Made by a program: the position numbers and the translations under genes. Below are positions 21,327-32,800 of a DNA stretch of 64,000 nt, piece by piece (the stretch's first letter is position 1; each line of letters opens with the position of its first letter). Location: contig JAGPYM010000036.1 in assembly GCA_020736575.1 (NCBI GenBank), positions 62,001 to 126,000 on the forward strand, given 5' to 3'. The DNA comes from Thelonectria olida. Its lineage: Eukaryota > Ascomycota > Sordariomycetes > Hypocreales > Nectriaceae. Under the pieces are notes generated by a model. That model was not told the DNA's origin, did not search any database, and saw only the letters and a program-made list of their open reading frames with translations.

Positions 21327-22153
21327 ATGACTGCCGACCGCCAGACCATCATGGAGGTCAACCGGTCCCTCCGCAACATCAAGACGGTGAGTTCATATAA
21401 GACCACATTTTACTCCGCCATCTAACCCCGCCCTAGGAGCTTGAGACCCTTCTCGAAAAGGGCGTCATCGACGAGTCCGTCTTCGACACCATCAACGACG
21501 CTCTCCCTCAAGAGTCGTCCCTCTCCGGACCTCTCCGGACCGCCACCGGCTCCAACAACGCCGTCCGCGGTAGCACCACCGCTTCGCCCGCACCCGCGCC
21601 TGCGCCCACAAAGGCCCTCGAAGCCCTCAACCTCAACAAGGCTCCCTCTCCCGCGCCGCCTTCCTACGAGCAGACTCCCCCTCCCAGCCTGCCCGCGCGA
21701 GACGCCAAGCCCGTTGTCGCCCATGCCAGGGCCCTGTACCGGTACACTGCCTCTGACGGCCGGGACCTCTCCTTCGACAAGGACGACAAGATCAACGTCT
21801 ACGAGTACATGAACCAGGACTGGTGGATGGGACAGAACCAGCGCACCGGGCTGGAGGGAATCTTCCCTCGCAACTACGTGCTCGTCGAGCACGAGAACAA
21901 GAAAGCGGAGCCCCCGGTGGCGCAGCCCCAGTACGGATATCCCGCGCAGCAGGGACCCCCGGCACAGCAGAACCCTTACAACTCGTCGGTGCCGCCGATG
22001 GCTATTGCGGGTGGGAGCGGCGAGCAGCAGGGCGAGCACAAGGACAGCAAGGTCAATGGAATGGGCAAGAAGTTTGGCAAGAAGTTGGGTAACGCGGCCA
22101 TCTTTGGAGCTGGTGCTACTATCGGTGGCAACATTGTCAACAGCATCTTTTAG
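21327..22153 (+). CDS. SH3-domain protein (Lsb1/Pin3-like, actin-patch associated)
   Basis: Exons 21327-21386 and 21437-22153 (50-nt intron, acceptor CCCTAG) encode 258 residues. A short helical N-terminus (MEVNRSLRNIKTELETLLEK) is followed by a Pro/Ala-rich linker with PPSYEQTPPP. One complete SH3 domain (about 116-170) follows: ARALYRYTASDGRDLSFDKD, WWMGQNQRTGLEGIFPRNYV, with the ALYxY motif, the WW pair and the G-x-FP-x-NYV ligand-binding residues intact. After that come a Gln/Pro/Tyr-rich stretch with PPYxY-like repeats and a Gly-rich C-terminus ending GATIGGNIVNSIF. This layout matches yeast Lsb1/Pin3 and S. pombe Csh3, which bind the WASP homologue Las17 and regulate Arp2/3 actin assembly; the yeast proteins also modulate prions. 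Confidence 0.9.
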
Positions 22154-22800
22154 GACGTGAAGGAGACGTAAGAGGCGGAAAGAGGGGGTCTGCATGCGGT
22201 TCGTATCCAACTTGATTTGGAATGGGTATCTTAATGGGCGTTTATATGGGATCTTTGGGTTTAGAGGATTGATTCTAGGTCTTTTTATGCTAGTAAATCC
22301 ATTCCATTCTTCGGCACAAGAATCACGCCTATGGTGACGTCTCGTTCATATGTAGGATTTAGAGAAGGGCACTCTCTCTGAAAAACAAGAGTCAATCGAT
22401 ATGCTGGTTCCGAGTATTCATTCAGGTCATTCAAAGGGCTATGTGTCAAGCACCCAACTCTGCCTGCGTATCAAGTACCCAAAACTGAGTAGTAATATCC
22501 TCAGTGCTTTCTTAGAGAATTCGTTCTATTTAGTCGTATTTATTCTTAGTTTATCTCATTTAATTTCTTTCATACACATGGCTGAGTCCATCATGACGAC
22601 GGAGAGACGAAGAGATCCACGCCAGGAATACACCGTGTAGAATACAGTGCGCATACGCCAACCGACCCTACAATCCATGTCAGTGCTGAATTTGACACTG
22701 TGCAACGTCTAAAAATTCTAACACCAGCCATGATGGATATTTTTCTTCACATGAAATCTTGTCTTGGAACAATACGTCAATCAAACGACGCAACGGCATC
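22154..22800. other. Intergenic, SH3-gene 3' flank and cms1 promoter
   Basis: AT-rich sequence with no gene. A short frame at 22401-22640 encodes a hydrophobic run but has no family match and lies in probable untranslated sequence. Confidence 0.45.
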
Positions 22801-23822
22801 ATGTCAACTTCAAAAAAGCGCAAGGCCGAAGCGCCCACGCAACCACAGCAGTCGCAACAGCCAAAGAGCAAAAAGAAAAGAAGAAAGCCCAATGCCCCGG
22901 ACGACGACTCCCTTGACGTTGAGCTAGGTCTCAACCTGCTCTTCAAGCGCATGGACAACCAGCTCTTGGGCGATTACCTTGCGCAGAAACTGGCTCGATT
23001 CGGAAGCGATCTCAGTCCCGTTGAGATATCCGATTTGACCATCTCAGGTGCGCTTGACACCGCCTGCTTGATTGATATCATACTGACAGCCCTTGTTCAG
23101 CCAACTCAATCCAGGACACAACCTCATGGCAGGAGTCGAGGACCTTGGAGAAGCTCCCCGGTTTCTTGGAGAAAAATGCCGAAGACCCGGAGGCGATGAA
23201 TAAGGCCTCAAAGAAGAAAGGTTCACCGCACACCCTCATTGTCGCCGCTGCAGGCCTGAGAGCGGCTGATATTGTCAGGTACAGTCACGAGGTGCAGCTA
23301 GACATTGGAACTCGCCATTGACATTTGGTAGGGCCGTCCGCAAATTTTCGAGTAAAGACAACACAGTCTCTAAACTGGTATGTCCTCTTCTGTTTCCCTG
23401 GATCTCATCGCCGTGCGATGGCCACTGACAATTTATCCAAGTTTGCCAAGCACATGAAGGTTGACGAACAAGTCGCCTTCCTCCACGGACACAAGACTGG
23501 CATCGGTGTCGGCACTCCTGCTCGTCTCATTGAGCTAATTGACAATGGTAAGTGCACTTGGCAGATGATGCTTCCCACATACCCGCCTCGTATAGACGGG
23601 TAAGCAAGTAAGGTCTGACGATGCTAACTCCTGGTGACAGGAGCCTTGTGCCTCGACAACTTGAAGCGTGTTGTCGTGGATGCTTCCCACATCGATCAAA
23701 AGAAGCGCGGTGTTATGGACATGAAGGATACCATGATGCCACTGGCGCGCTTTTTGGCCCGCAAAGAGTTCAAGGATAGATACGGGGATGAGGAGAAGCC
23801 GCTGGCACTGCTGTTCTATTAG
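22801..23822 (+). CDS. cms1: CMS1-family 90S pre-ribosome protein
   Basis: Five exons (22801-23047, 23101-23278, 23332-23377, 23442-23547, 23641-23822) encode 252 residues; all four introns are 53-93 nt with GT/AG ends. The N-terminus is a basic nuclear/nucleolar signal (MSTSKKRKAEAP, PKSKKKRRKPNAPDDDS). Then come ELGLNLLFKRMDNQLLGDYL, PHTLIVAAAGLRAADIVRAV and FAKHMKVDEQVAFLHG, then IGVGTPARLIELIDNG and VVVDASHIDQKKRGVMDMKD, ending ARKEFKDRYG near the stop. The last segments mimic DEAD-box helicase motifs (Ia, Ib and a VVVDAS in place of DEAD), as in yeast Cms1 and human CMSS1, but no Walker A is present. Cms1 associates with the U3 snoRNP 90S pre-ribosome. An in-frame TTG extension upstream is ignored. 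Confidence 0.93.
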
Positions 23823-24215
23823 ATGCCCTTTCAACACAACGATGACAACGACCCGTCGACACCCACTCCATTCTTTCTCTTGTGGAAAGAGGCTATGAGA
23901 TCCTGACGACTGACTTACCTTCCTCCTGAACGTGATGCACACTATTCCTTCCTCTCTCATCTCAACCGCTCCTACTTCCACAGCTGTCGCTCTCACGCCA
24001 TATATCTCTCTGGTTCTTCTCCTCTCTCTCCTCTTCTCTTCTTCCCTCTTCATCATCACGCTCACCCTGCGCTCATCAGCCTCCTTTCCCAACCCAATTT
24101 TGCTCTCCTTTTTGGACCACACACTCTCTTTCTTGGTGCTCATCGTTAATTGCGACAGTCCATTTGCTCTAGTCTTCTCTTGTTCCCTTACCTTCTTTCT
24201 TTGGAACCATCAATC
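23823..24215. other. Intergenic, CFEM-gene promoter
   Basis: No gene. A long pyrimidine tract (about 23987-24060) precedes the start of the CFEM gene, as is common at fungal core promoters and leaders. Confidence 0.5.
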
Positions 24216-26752
24216 ATGAAGACCTCTCTCACGGCCATCGTCTTATGCGCCCTTGCAGGTGGTGGAAGCGGCCTACGGGCGCCTGCACCAGGTATGTGAA
24301 GTGATGGTCGATGTGATGAATGAAGCTTGCTAATGTTGACCTGAACAGAATGTGCTGTCGACTGCTCTCGTAGCCTCATGGATCAACATGGGTTACTCGA
24401 AATGCTAGCTCTCTGTAATGACATTGCTCTTCAACGAGTAGGTTGTTTCCCTATGCCCTTGATGGATCGTGGTGCTAACCCTCCTGTCACCAGGCTCTCT
24501 TTTTGTGCCTCACCAACTCCTGCCACGCCACGTCATATGGCCCTGCTCTAGCCTACACCATCTCAAAATGCTCCAACCTTGGAGCGTCCATCGCCAACCT
24601 GCATCCCGTCGAATTCCATCATGTCCAAGTCGCCCAACAAAAGCCGCTGTCCCTCAAGTCCCGCGCTGGGGTCGAAGCACAAGGAGCCACAGGCGGATTG
24701 ACTCTTGCCATGGACTGCACTGCTGGCTTGGACGGTGTTCTTACCCTGTCTCTCCCTCCCGCTGGCGCATCTCCAACTGGTCTTCCTGTTGCACAAGGCG
24801 CCTCTCCTGACAAAGGCTTCCCCAATGGAAACTCGGGTCTCAACGCAAGCCCAGGGTCTCCACCTAGTGCCGCCTCTCTGCCTGTTGGCTCACAGCCTCT
24901 TTCTCAAGATCCGTCTGGTCTTTCCTCAAGTCCCCAGGGAGCCCAAGGACCCAATAATGGTTTTCTTCCACAAGGTATGGGATCTGGTAGCGATGCTGCT
25001 TTCCAAGGAATGGGACCTGGAAATGGTGCTTCTTCACAAGGTACGGGAGCTGGCATGGGTTCTCCTTTCCAAGGAATGGGGCCTAGCAATGGTGCTTACT
25101 CACAAGATAGCGGAGCCGGAGTGCGCAACCCTGCGGATGAAGACTACGGCCCAGGTACAACTAGCCCCCTCGTCCCATCTGGCGATCAACCTCAAGTTCC
25201 CCAGCAACCCAGTCCTCCAAATTCACCTGCGCCTGCTGGCACTGTCAACTATGGCTCACACCAATCCCTTCCTGCAGCACAGAACCAAGCTCCCGGAAGC
25301 CCTGGTCCCCCAACTCCCCCTCCTATGTTGCCATCTTCAACAGGACCCAACAACCCAGTATGTCCAGACGGCAGCGCTGGTGGCTGTTCAGACCAAGGCC
25401 TAGGAGCCTCATCATCTTCACCTCCTTCGCCTCCCCTGTCCCCGGGCGGCCTCAATGGAGATGATAGCTGTCCTCACGGTTCCAACGACGAACTTTGCGG
25501 GTCTGGGCTCCTGCCTCCATCTCTTCCGGCCGCACAACCTCCTCCAGGTCCTCAGTCCCCTCTAGGTCCTCAACCTTCCTCCGGATCTCAGCCTCTGTCG
25601 GGACCCCAGTCTTCCCCAGGTCCTCAATCTCCCCTGGGCCCTCAATACCCGGCCGTTCCTCAATCCCCTCCCGCTTCAGCTCCTTCAGATGACAGTCCAT
25701 ATTGCATTTATGATGGGAGTTGTGCTGGACAGAGCTCTCCCCAGGGCCCTCAATACGTTCCTCAGCCTCCGTCCACTGGCTCTCTGTCTCCTTTGGCTCC
25801 TGCGCCTGCGCCTCCACAGCCACTCCCACTTGGCGTCTGTTCTCAGGGAGGGAACGGAGATGGCAACGGAGATGGCAACTCACAAGGTGATGGCCAACCT
25901 TGTCCAGTGCAGGGCCCTGGTGGTATCAGTCCAGATGCTACAGCCTCTTCTGGTTCCCCGGCGCCCCCTAATGGTCTGAATGGAAACCCTGGCACTGGAC
26001 CCAACGGTCTACCATCAAGTTCCCAATCACCTGGAGCTTCACCATACGGCCAGCCATCATCTGGAAGGGTTGGCAGTCCTTCAAACCTGAATGGTGCCGG
26101 GCCTGTTTCACCAAGTGTCCCGCTACCCAATGGAGCTCCCAACTCTCAGTCAAACAACGGTGCTACTGGATCAGGCGACGAGGATTGCGATGAATCCAAC
26201 GTCAAGCGGTCTACCACCGAACCAGAAACTGGTAGGAACCAGCGAGTTCAGCCCAACCGAGCGGGCGTCGAGAGATTACCAACGGAGCCCACGCTTGCTT
26301 TTGTCCAAGCATCTGCGGATGCCGCTAAAACCAGGGGCAAGAGGTTCTTACAGACTGGCATATCTTCACGAGGTCAAGAGCTCAAGCCTCTTCTTGTCTC
26401 TGCGCCCGCACATGTCGCACGAATCAGAGACAAGAGGCTCTAGGAGACCGGGTCGTCCTCAGAAGCCGGGGCATTGCCAGCTAATGCAACAGAATGGAGA
26501 TTCCGTGAGAGTCGAATCAGTCGAGATGAGTCAGTACTTCTTCGTGGCCACGCGTCGAGCAGCGGTGTAGATGGCGCAGGCCAATCCGACACGGCTGGCA
26601 TCGACGACGGAACCGTGTTGGGTAACCCTTCTAATACGACTACTCCAGAGCGCCCGACGGCCACTAGTGGTTCAAGCAAATACTGGCAGCCCTGTTTCTG
26701 TGTATTTGTGCTCATTGCTCTCGTTTTCGTGGGTACTTTCGAATATTTCTAG
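24216..26752 (+). CDS. Secreted CFEM-like, mucin-like surface protein with GPI-type tail
   Basis: Exons 24216-24291, 24349-24437 and a long third exon from 24494. The signal peptide is MKTSLTAIVLCALAGGGSGL. A Cys-rich CFEM-like segment of six cysteines follows (ECAVDCSRSLMDQHGL, LALCNDIALQRALFLCLTNSC, YTISKCSN, the middle run overlapping the exon join). CFEM normally has eight, so it is incomplete or divergent. About 450 residues of Pro/Ser/Gly/Gln repeats come next, including QGMGPGNGASSQGTGAG-type repeats (24970-25110) and SPGPQSPLGPQ-type repeats. The frame meets TAG at 26441-26443 after IRDKRL (704 residues). In the same frame it reopens to a Ser/Thr-rich stretch, SGSSK and a hydrophobic end (CVFVLIALVFVGTFEYF) that looks like a GPI-anchor signal. 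A 90-nt in-frame intron at 26373-26462 (GTCAAG...CCTCAG) would remove the stop. The family takes part in haem uptake, adhesion and host interaction; the role here is unknown. Confidence 0.75.
26444..26752 (+). other. In-frame 3' extension encoding a GPI-like C-terminus
   Basis: These 103 codons, including the final stop, follow the TAG of the CFEM frame without changing phase. They encode NTTTPERPTATSGSSK followed by a hydrophobic tail of about 20 residues. Open length, Ser/Thr content and the small-residue-then-hydrophobic ending argue that the stretch is translated in at least one form (spliced, read through, or a lost ancestral form). Confidence 0.6.
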
Positions 26753-27727
26753 AAGATATGATGGTGTGATGGATGATTTTAGCATTGTTCTCACCCGTGA
26801 GATGTGATGAACAGGTGAGTTTGATGACGGTATCATGTTATGGGAATGTTAGCATCGATTATTATCGAGATATCGGAGAGAGGCGATTGTTATCATCATA
26901 AATGGTGTCCCTGTAGAGATTTATTTAGATTAATGACGATTAGGTGAGATGGCTAATGGAAGCAAAAAGTCCGAACATCATTGGTTCATAGTGTTTGACG
27001 ACCAATGTGATGAGTAGCTTGTGATGCATGACTGGGGAGGACACCATGCAAGACTTTCGCAAATAGAGTACAGGAATGAATGGGCGTCTTGAGAGTGATG
27101 AAGTGGACTAAGTCGATGCCGTGCTTTCTGCAGTGTATAGAATTTAGTTGAGAGCGCATAATACATTGGTGTAGGTCGACAGGTGCAAAATACTTAATAC
27201 AATGCCCACTACCTAGATACCTTAATCTAGACCAGAGTCTCCCAGTCGGAATCCAATTACAACAAGAAAAGGGGAAATGGCAGAATCCAACCAGCAAACC
27301 GGGGCCAGATTCAACCAAGATGGCCTGACGACAACCAGCCTGGCGACTAATAGTGCAACAAACAACAAAGACCGAAAGGTATATCAGACAAAACCCATGC
27401 GACCCTTGAGAAACCCAAAACCCATGCGTACCCATCACAAGGTTCCCGTTCCAATGGGAACAACAGCCCAACTACTACATGATAGCCATTCGAAGAAAAC
27501 AAACTCCACCTGCCCCTCATTGGTGTTTGTTGGGGCTTGTGCTTCTCCATTCGAAGCAAACATTAACACTCTCCTCCAATCGCCCGCGTTATGGAGGTGG
27601 TATCCAGTACGGGCCAGTCGCCAGTTTTCATGTCCTCGTTGCGTCATCGCTCGTCAAATGTAGCGCAGAACTGAAAATAGAAGAGGGGGGAATAAAGACG
27701 TGACATAAACACAATCCGAAGTTGCAA
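26753..27727. other. Convergent intergenic region
   Basis: 3' flanks of the CFEM gene and the leftward orphan gene. An ATG-started frame at 27277-27663 has no domain and low coding quality. A small inverted repeat, GTTCCC and GGGAAC separated by 8 bases, is at 27441-27460, and AAACCCATGCG occurs twice near 27391 and 27417. Confidence 0.4.
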
Positions 27728-29869
27728 TTAGGCCGGGGACCAGTCCTGGAGCCAGGGGTGGTTGTGGCTCAATCCGGCAATGACGGCAGTACTAACACTG
27801 CGTTCTCCAACAATGTTTCCGAGAGAGTGAGCAATCATCTGCCGCGTGGCGCGCCTGGACGGCTCAATAGGCATGTTGATCCATGAAGGGATAGGTGCTC
27901 GCGGATCTGGGCCGCTATCGATGCCGGTTCTATCGGGGAGAGTCGAGTCGAATCGTTGAGTCTCGCGGCGGAATCCCTCCGAAATAACAGGTTTGAAGCG
28001 ACCGTCATCCTTGGCCCACCAGGTCCAGTGCTGGTACTCGCGTTGATGCCCGCGTTCGAGCCACGGGTACAGGTCCGGTTCGATGGCCTCCTTGGGAACG
28101 CAGCCAAAGGGGCGCCAGCCATAGAACAAAGGCCAGGGGTCGCGCAGAGTCAGAGTGTGGCGATGCTGGAGCAGCTCGGCTCGGGGAACGGGTTCGCTGA
28201 GATCCTGGTACACGTGAGAGGTGACATCATCCTGGTAGGATTGTGAAGCTCCTGTCCAAGCCGTCGTGACGATATCTGGGCGGGCGAGGGTATCATAAGT
28301 GCACCCTTCATCTAGGGTGTCAAGGTAGTTGTTGATATAGTCAAACATCTTGATGTTGCCGAGAAGGAATAGACCGTGCCACCACAACGCCACTCTCGGC
28401 CGGCGAAGGGTAAAGATCTTCGCGATGAGCTCCAGATCTCTGAATTTGAAAGGACGCTCGAAAACACTCCTGATAGCGGCGAGCCAAGGAGTAGCCAAAT
28501 TGCATTGGATGTCAGGCGACCAGAAGACACTCCAGAGGACAGGGCCGAGAGAATACTGATGCATGCTAAGCGTCATGTAGTATTGGAGGTCTTCGGTATA
28601 TTGGCGGATAGACTTGACCTTGTCTGCGCTCAGCGGCGCGGTGTTCTTCGGCTCTAGGTTGGGCTTGAAGAACTGCGGCTGCAGCTTTACCATTCGATAG
28701 AATGGGATGCCAAGAGTTGCCAGGAAACCAGCCTTGATAGGAGACAACGGAGCCGCGCCATTGTTAGCTGGCAACTCGTGTTCAATGCCAAACAAGTTGC
28801 AAAACTCAATGAGCAGGTCTGTGGCCTGGACATCACTAGGAGGTTGAGCCTCGGAGTCGAGGGTGACTTGCTCGTCAGTGACAATGACGAACTCGACATC
28901 GCCCGTACAAGAGGCTGCCCAAGGCGAGTATGGTCCGCCCTTGTCATCTGCTGACCAGCCTGGCTTGGGCGCGAGAAGAGCACAAAGCCAATGGACGAGA
29001 GAGAGGGAGGCCTCACTGGGGAGTCGAAGCAGGATCTGGTTCTCAGCGAGGCCGTCAACGGCGTTCTTCGGGACTGGGCGGAGGCAGGAGTCGGTGTAGT
29101 GGGCCCGCCGGCCTTGGAGATGCAGTAGCCGGGTGGAGAAGATGTAGGACCAGCACATGGTCAGAATGGCGAGGCCTTGCGGGGCACTTGACGCACCGAC
29201 GTTGGCGTGCGGCGGGCTCCCGTAGTGACAGGCGCTCGGATCCGATGTGATGTGACAGTTGATGGGCTCGGGATACGCAAGGCGGAAGTACTTGGTGGTG
29301 CCCGTAACGGTGTCGAGATCGAGGTCCTGATCGGCGTCTGTCTCCTCCGTGGCATCGGCGTCCGGTACGGCCCAGCTCGGTGCACCAGCGAGGACGCCTG
29401 TCTGAGGAATCGTGTTGGGGAGTGCCGGCATGTCCTTGAAGACGACGGAGGGATCGAGGACAGGGAATGAGCCGCGGGGAAGATTCAATGCAAGATTAAG
29501 GAAGCTCTGCCATGTCTGGTGGCCATTGTGGAAGACACGGCGGACGTCAAGGTCCTTGGGGATGAGGACATCATCGACATGGTCAGCAGAGCCGCGTAGC
29601 TGATCCATTGTATGTGAGAATGATGAAGGAGGCGAAAGAGACGAGGCTGGAGTGCCGGAGCTGGGTTCAGACTTCAGCGTAGCATCGGTTCCCTCATCAG
29701 GATGAGCACTGGCATCACCCGGCCGGGGTAGGGCGGCAGCCTCGGAGAGACCAGTAACAACAGTGGAACTCCAATCCAAGGGGCGATCGAAAGAGTCATG
29801 AAGCTCGTAATCACCCCGAAGGACCCAGGACCGGACATGGTCCATACCCAGGTCCCAGGTCAACTGCAT
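27728..29869 (-). CDS. Uncharacterised intronless protein, 713 residues
   Basis: A single open frame; the first ATG is at 29869 (MQLTWDLGMDHVRSWVLRGD), since the longer frame begins at TTG. No signal peptide. Near residue 75 is a Ser/Pro-rich disordered stretch. An ordered domain follows, with DVRRVFHNGHQTWQSFLNLA, LAILTMCWSYIFSTRLLHLQ, LSLVHWLCALLAPKPGW, then MTLSMHQYSLGPVLWSVFW and LRRPRVALWWHGLFLLGNIK. The end carries WPLFYGWRPFGCVPKEAIEP and EYQHWTWWAKDDG. It is rich in Trp and His and looks globular. I recognise no catalytic motif. Similar long, Trp-rich proteins occur in other Sordariomycetes as hypotheticals. Codon use and length leave little doubt that it is a gene. Confidence 0.85.
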   Translation of the reverse strand: MQLTWDLGMDHVRSWVLRGDYELHDSFDRPLDWSSTVVTGLSEAAALPRPGDASAHPDEGTDATLKSEPSSGTPASSLSPPSSFSHTMDQLRGSADHVDDVLIPKDLDVRRVFHNGHQTWQSFLNLALNLPRGSFPVLDPSVVFKDMPALPNTIPQTGVLAGAPSWAVPDADATEETDADQDLDLDTVTGTTKYFRLAYPEPINCHITSDPSACHYGSPPHANVGASSAPQGLAILTMCWSYIFSTRLLHLQGRRAHYTDSCLRPVPKNAVDGLAENQILLRLPSEASLSLVHWLCALLAPKPGWSADDKGGPYSPWAASCTGDVEFVIVTDEQVTLDSEAQPPSDVQATDLLIEFCNLFGIEHELPANNGAAPLSPIKAGFLATLGIPFYRMVKLQPQFFKPNLEPKNTAPLSADKVKSIRQYTEDLQYYMTLSMHQYSLGPVLWSVFWSPDIQCNLATPWLAAIRSVFERPFKFRDLELIAKIFTLRRPRVALWWHGLFLLGNIKMFDYINNYLDTLDEGCTYDTLARPDIVTTAWTGASQSYQDDVTSHVYQDLSEPVPRAELLQHRHTLTLRDPWPLFYGWRPFGCVPKEAIEPDLYPWLERGHQREYQHWTWWAKDDGRFKPVISEGFRRETQRFDSTLPDRTGIDSGPDPRAPIPSWINMPIEPSRRATRQMIAHSLGNIVGERSVSTAVIAGLSHNHPWLQDWSPA

Positions 29870-32800
29870 GATGAAGTGGGCGGTAGGATGGAGATGAAAG
29901 GGAGGGAGGACTCCCAGGGTTGGCCTAGGAGTAGTAAGGACGACGAAGTTTGCAACCAAGACTTTCGGCAAGTCTCAGATGTTCGAGGAAAGACACACAA
30001 AAGTGGCAGTGCGAGGGAGGAGATGAAAGGAATCTGGCCAGAAAAAATGTCACAAAGCCTTGAGAGATTATGGAATATCGAGAGGATAAGAGACAAGATA
30101 CGAAGGAGGAGAGAGAAGGGGGAGGAGGAGGAAGAAGAAATAAATGATGTAGAAGGGGGAATCACTGTGACAGAAATAGAGACTGAGAGACAAGGAGAGG
30201 CTGAACAAAGCCGGGAGCTAACGACCCCGGGAATTTGTCGAGTATATAAGAATCAGAGGTGCAGGAGAGCTGCAGGACCTTGACTGCAGAAGAGTCGGGT
30301 TGGAGCGGGTATGGTTGGACCTATTGGTGCGCGGCGGGCCTCATCTCGCCTGGTGCTTGGTACCGAATGGCATCCAACCCTCTTCCTCCATCATGGCGCC
30401 TCCATGTACTTGGAACGGGAGTGGGCGTGGGCTTTGGGCTGGCTGCTGAGCCGGATCCTGGCCGGGGGTGCAGAAGGCGGAGCGGCCGGTTGGAGGCGAA
30501 AGAAACGACGAGACAGAGACACGGGAGCTTGCATGTCGCAGATCCTGGGCGTGGGAGATTGGGGGACCCGGCGGCTTCTTGTCAGAAAGCATGCCCGGGC
30601 TACTGGGGTGTTATGCCAGGGAGCGGAGGAGGGCGGAGGCGGCGGAGTCGAGGAACGGGCTGGGAGGGACGAGTAGAAGGCCTCAGATGAGGAAAAGCAA
30701 GTAGGCGACGAGGTGCGGAAGCACGGGGGAGCGGCGAATCGACGTCTATAATTTGTTGAGTGCATATAGTGTGCGATGTTCTAACCTATGAAGGGCTATA
30801 TAAGTTTGGAGTGGAGCAGATGATAACATGGCCTTGAGCCCGAGGGGGCTGCAAGTCCAGGGGGATCGTTGGGAAAAGAAAAGATGACGAGGGTGACGGT
30901 TGAATTGTCTCTTGACGATGAAGGGATCATGGATGCTGAAGGTCGAGCTGGACGGGGATAGGACGCCTACTTCCTACAGCAGGCGGCTTTAGTGGCTGGA
31001 GCGGAGACCCGAGCAACTTCAGCAGCAGCAACGGCGGCGAGTAGGAATGCGGCGGGCTGCGATGCCCTGCAGGAGGGGGAACTCGCAAGTGGACTGTATC
31101 AAGGTCATTTAGCGAGAGAGAAATTGGGATAAAAAGAAAAGAAAGTTGGGATGGAATGAAGGATGGAGAAAACGGCGGGCAAAACAAGATGCAAAAGACA
31201 TAAAGGACACTTGGGAAGTTGGGGGGCATTGCGGATGGGGCAGGGACAAGGGTTCTGGACATGGATGATTCCTTCCTTGCGCCGCAACTGACAGCCGCGT
31301 GGAGAGGGAGAAACTGGAGTGTCACTTTTTGACCTCGGGTGGACCTGTGTGGAGAGGCGCCATGTCCGAACATCCCTACCTGCCGACTAAAACATGTACC
31401 TACTCTTCTGTACGAATAGTAGTCTGGAATTAGTAGTTGTCGACGGGCTTGTAAGTAGGAACATGGACGAAGAACGCGGCTGGCTGGGTGCTGTGATGCG
31501 TGTGTGAGGTGTGCCTGTCCTGTGTCCTCGTGCGTGGTGGATGCGTCTAAGTCGCCTGTGGGTGTGGTGAGAAAAAGAGAACGGAGAGAAGGAACATGCG
31601 CGCGCACACACACTTGTGAAAAGTAAAATAGACAAAAGAGGTCAATAATCACCTTCGAAATCCTGACTCGAGGCCAAAGACACAGACGTCTATGTGTGTT
31701 GTATCCGTGTGTGGAGTCTTCCCAAAACCAACGAGCATCAGCCACAGATTGAAACCTCTCTCCTCTCACACGAAACAGAGGCTACGAGGCCACCTCCGAA
31801 GCAGTCCCGTTTGTCATGCCGCCTTTCATGGAGAGGGGGCTTCGTTGGCCCCCTACAAAGAAATGAAGCGAATTTCAAGTTTCTTTTCTCCTCCGTCTTT
31901 TCTTTTTCCTGCTTGCTGTCGCACTTTCTTGTATCCATATTTCTTAACTGCGGGCGTTGTTGGCCGCACAATGCACGAGGCCACGCCCCAGTCGCCGATG
32001 CCGTTTCTTCTTGGCCAGATGTGATGCAGCATGTGCCATACAGAGCAATTGGGCACTCGTGCGTGAAGGGCTGAGGGGGGAAGTGGGTGGTAAGCCCTGC
32101 GGCTGGCCGGCATTCTGTTGTCTCGTTCGTCAGTAGGTGGTGCCTTCATAGTCATGTGTGGACATTCATGCGTGGTGACTGATATGTATGGGGGACACAA
32201 GCTGCAACCTGGGAAACTGTGCAGAAGACAGCATCTGAACTTGGACTGCAAGGTGAAAAAAAGAAACGAATCCATGTCGCCAAGACAAGAGAAGAGAAGA
32301 GGAGGTATCGGACAAGCACTTCGTCCAAGACTCAACTGTGTCTCCGTACCCATTCGTACAACAACTGACTTGGTACCTTTCCAGGTTTTCCTATCTACCT
32401 AATTAACTTACCAGGCCGGGATGTTTTCCCTACCTAGCTGGTGTATCCGTTTGGCTGGGTGTCACACGGGCCCCCGGCCGACCCCGTCCCCCGTCGACGC
32501 TGACCCTCGTCTCCCCGTTTATTAAAGCGCCTCTCTTCGATCCTCGCACTGCCGACAGCTCCCGGCGCATTGGAGGGGTTGGCCACTGGTCAACCGCCGA
32601 ACGGGGGGTCTGGTACGTCAGGAGGAGGGTTGGGAGGGTTGCAGAACTCCCCTTTCAGCTGTCCACAGGCCCGTTCCATGTGCCCACCGCTTTTTCTCCG
32701 TGCCGTGGCCATGGCCACTCTGACGGTAACTGCCTCTTTCGTTCGAGGGTCTGCTTACACCGCATCTAAACCAGATATATCGTTAAACTATCGGTGTTTG

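Noticed and set aside
27277..27663. ATG-started 128-codon frame
   Set aside because: Sits in the convergent 3' region, includes an inverted repeat and short direct repeats, and has no homologous features.
30927..31769. 280-codon minus-strand open frame
   Set aside because: Ser/Pro/Phe/Leu-rich low-complexity translation of pyrimidine-rich intergenic DNA, with no domain or splice support.
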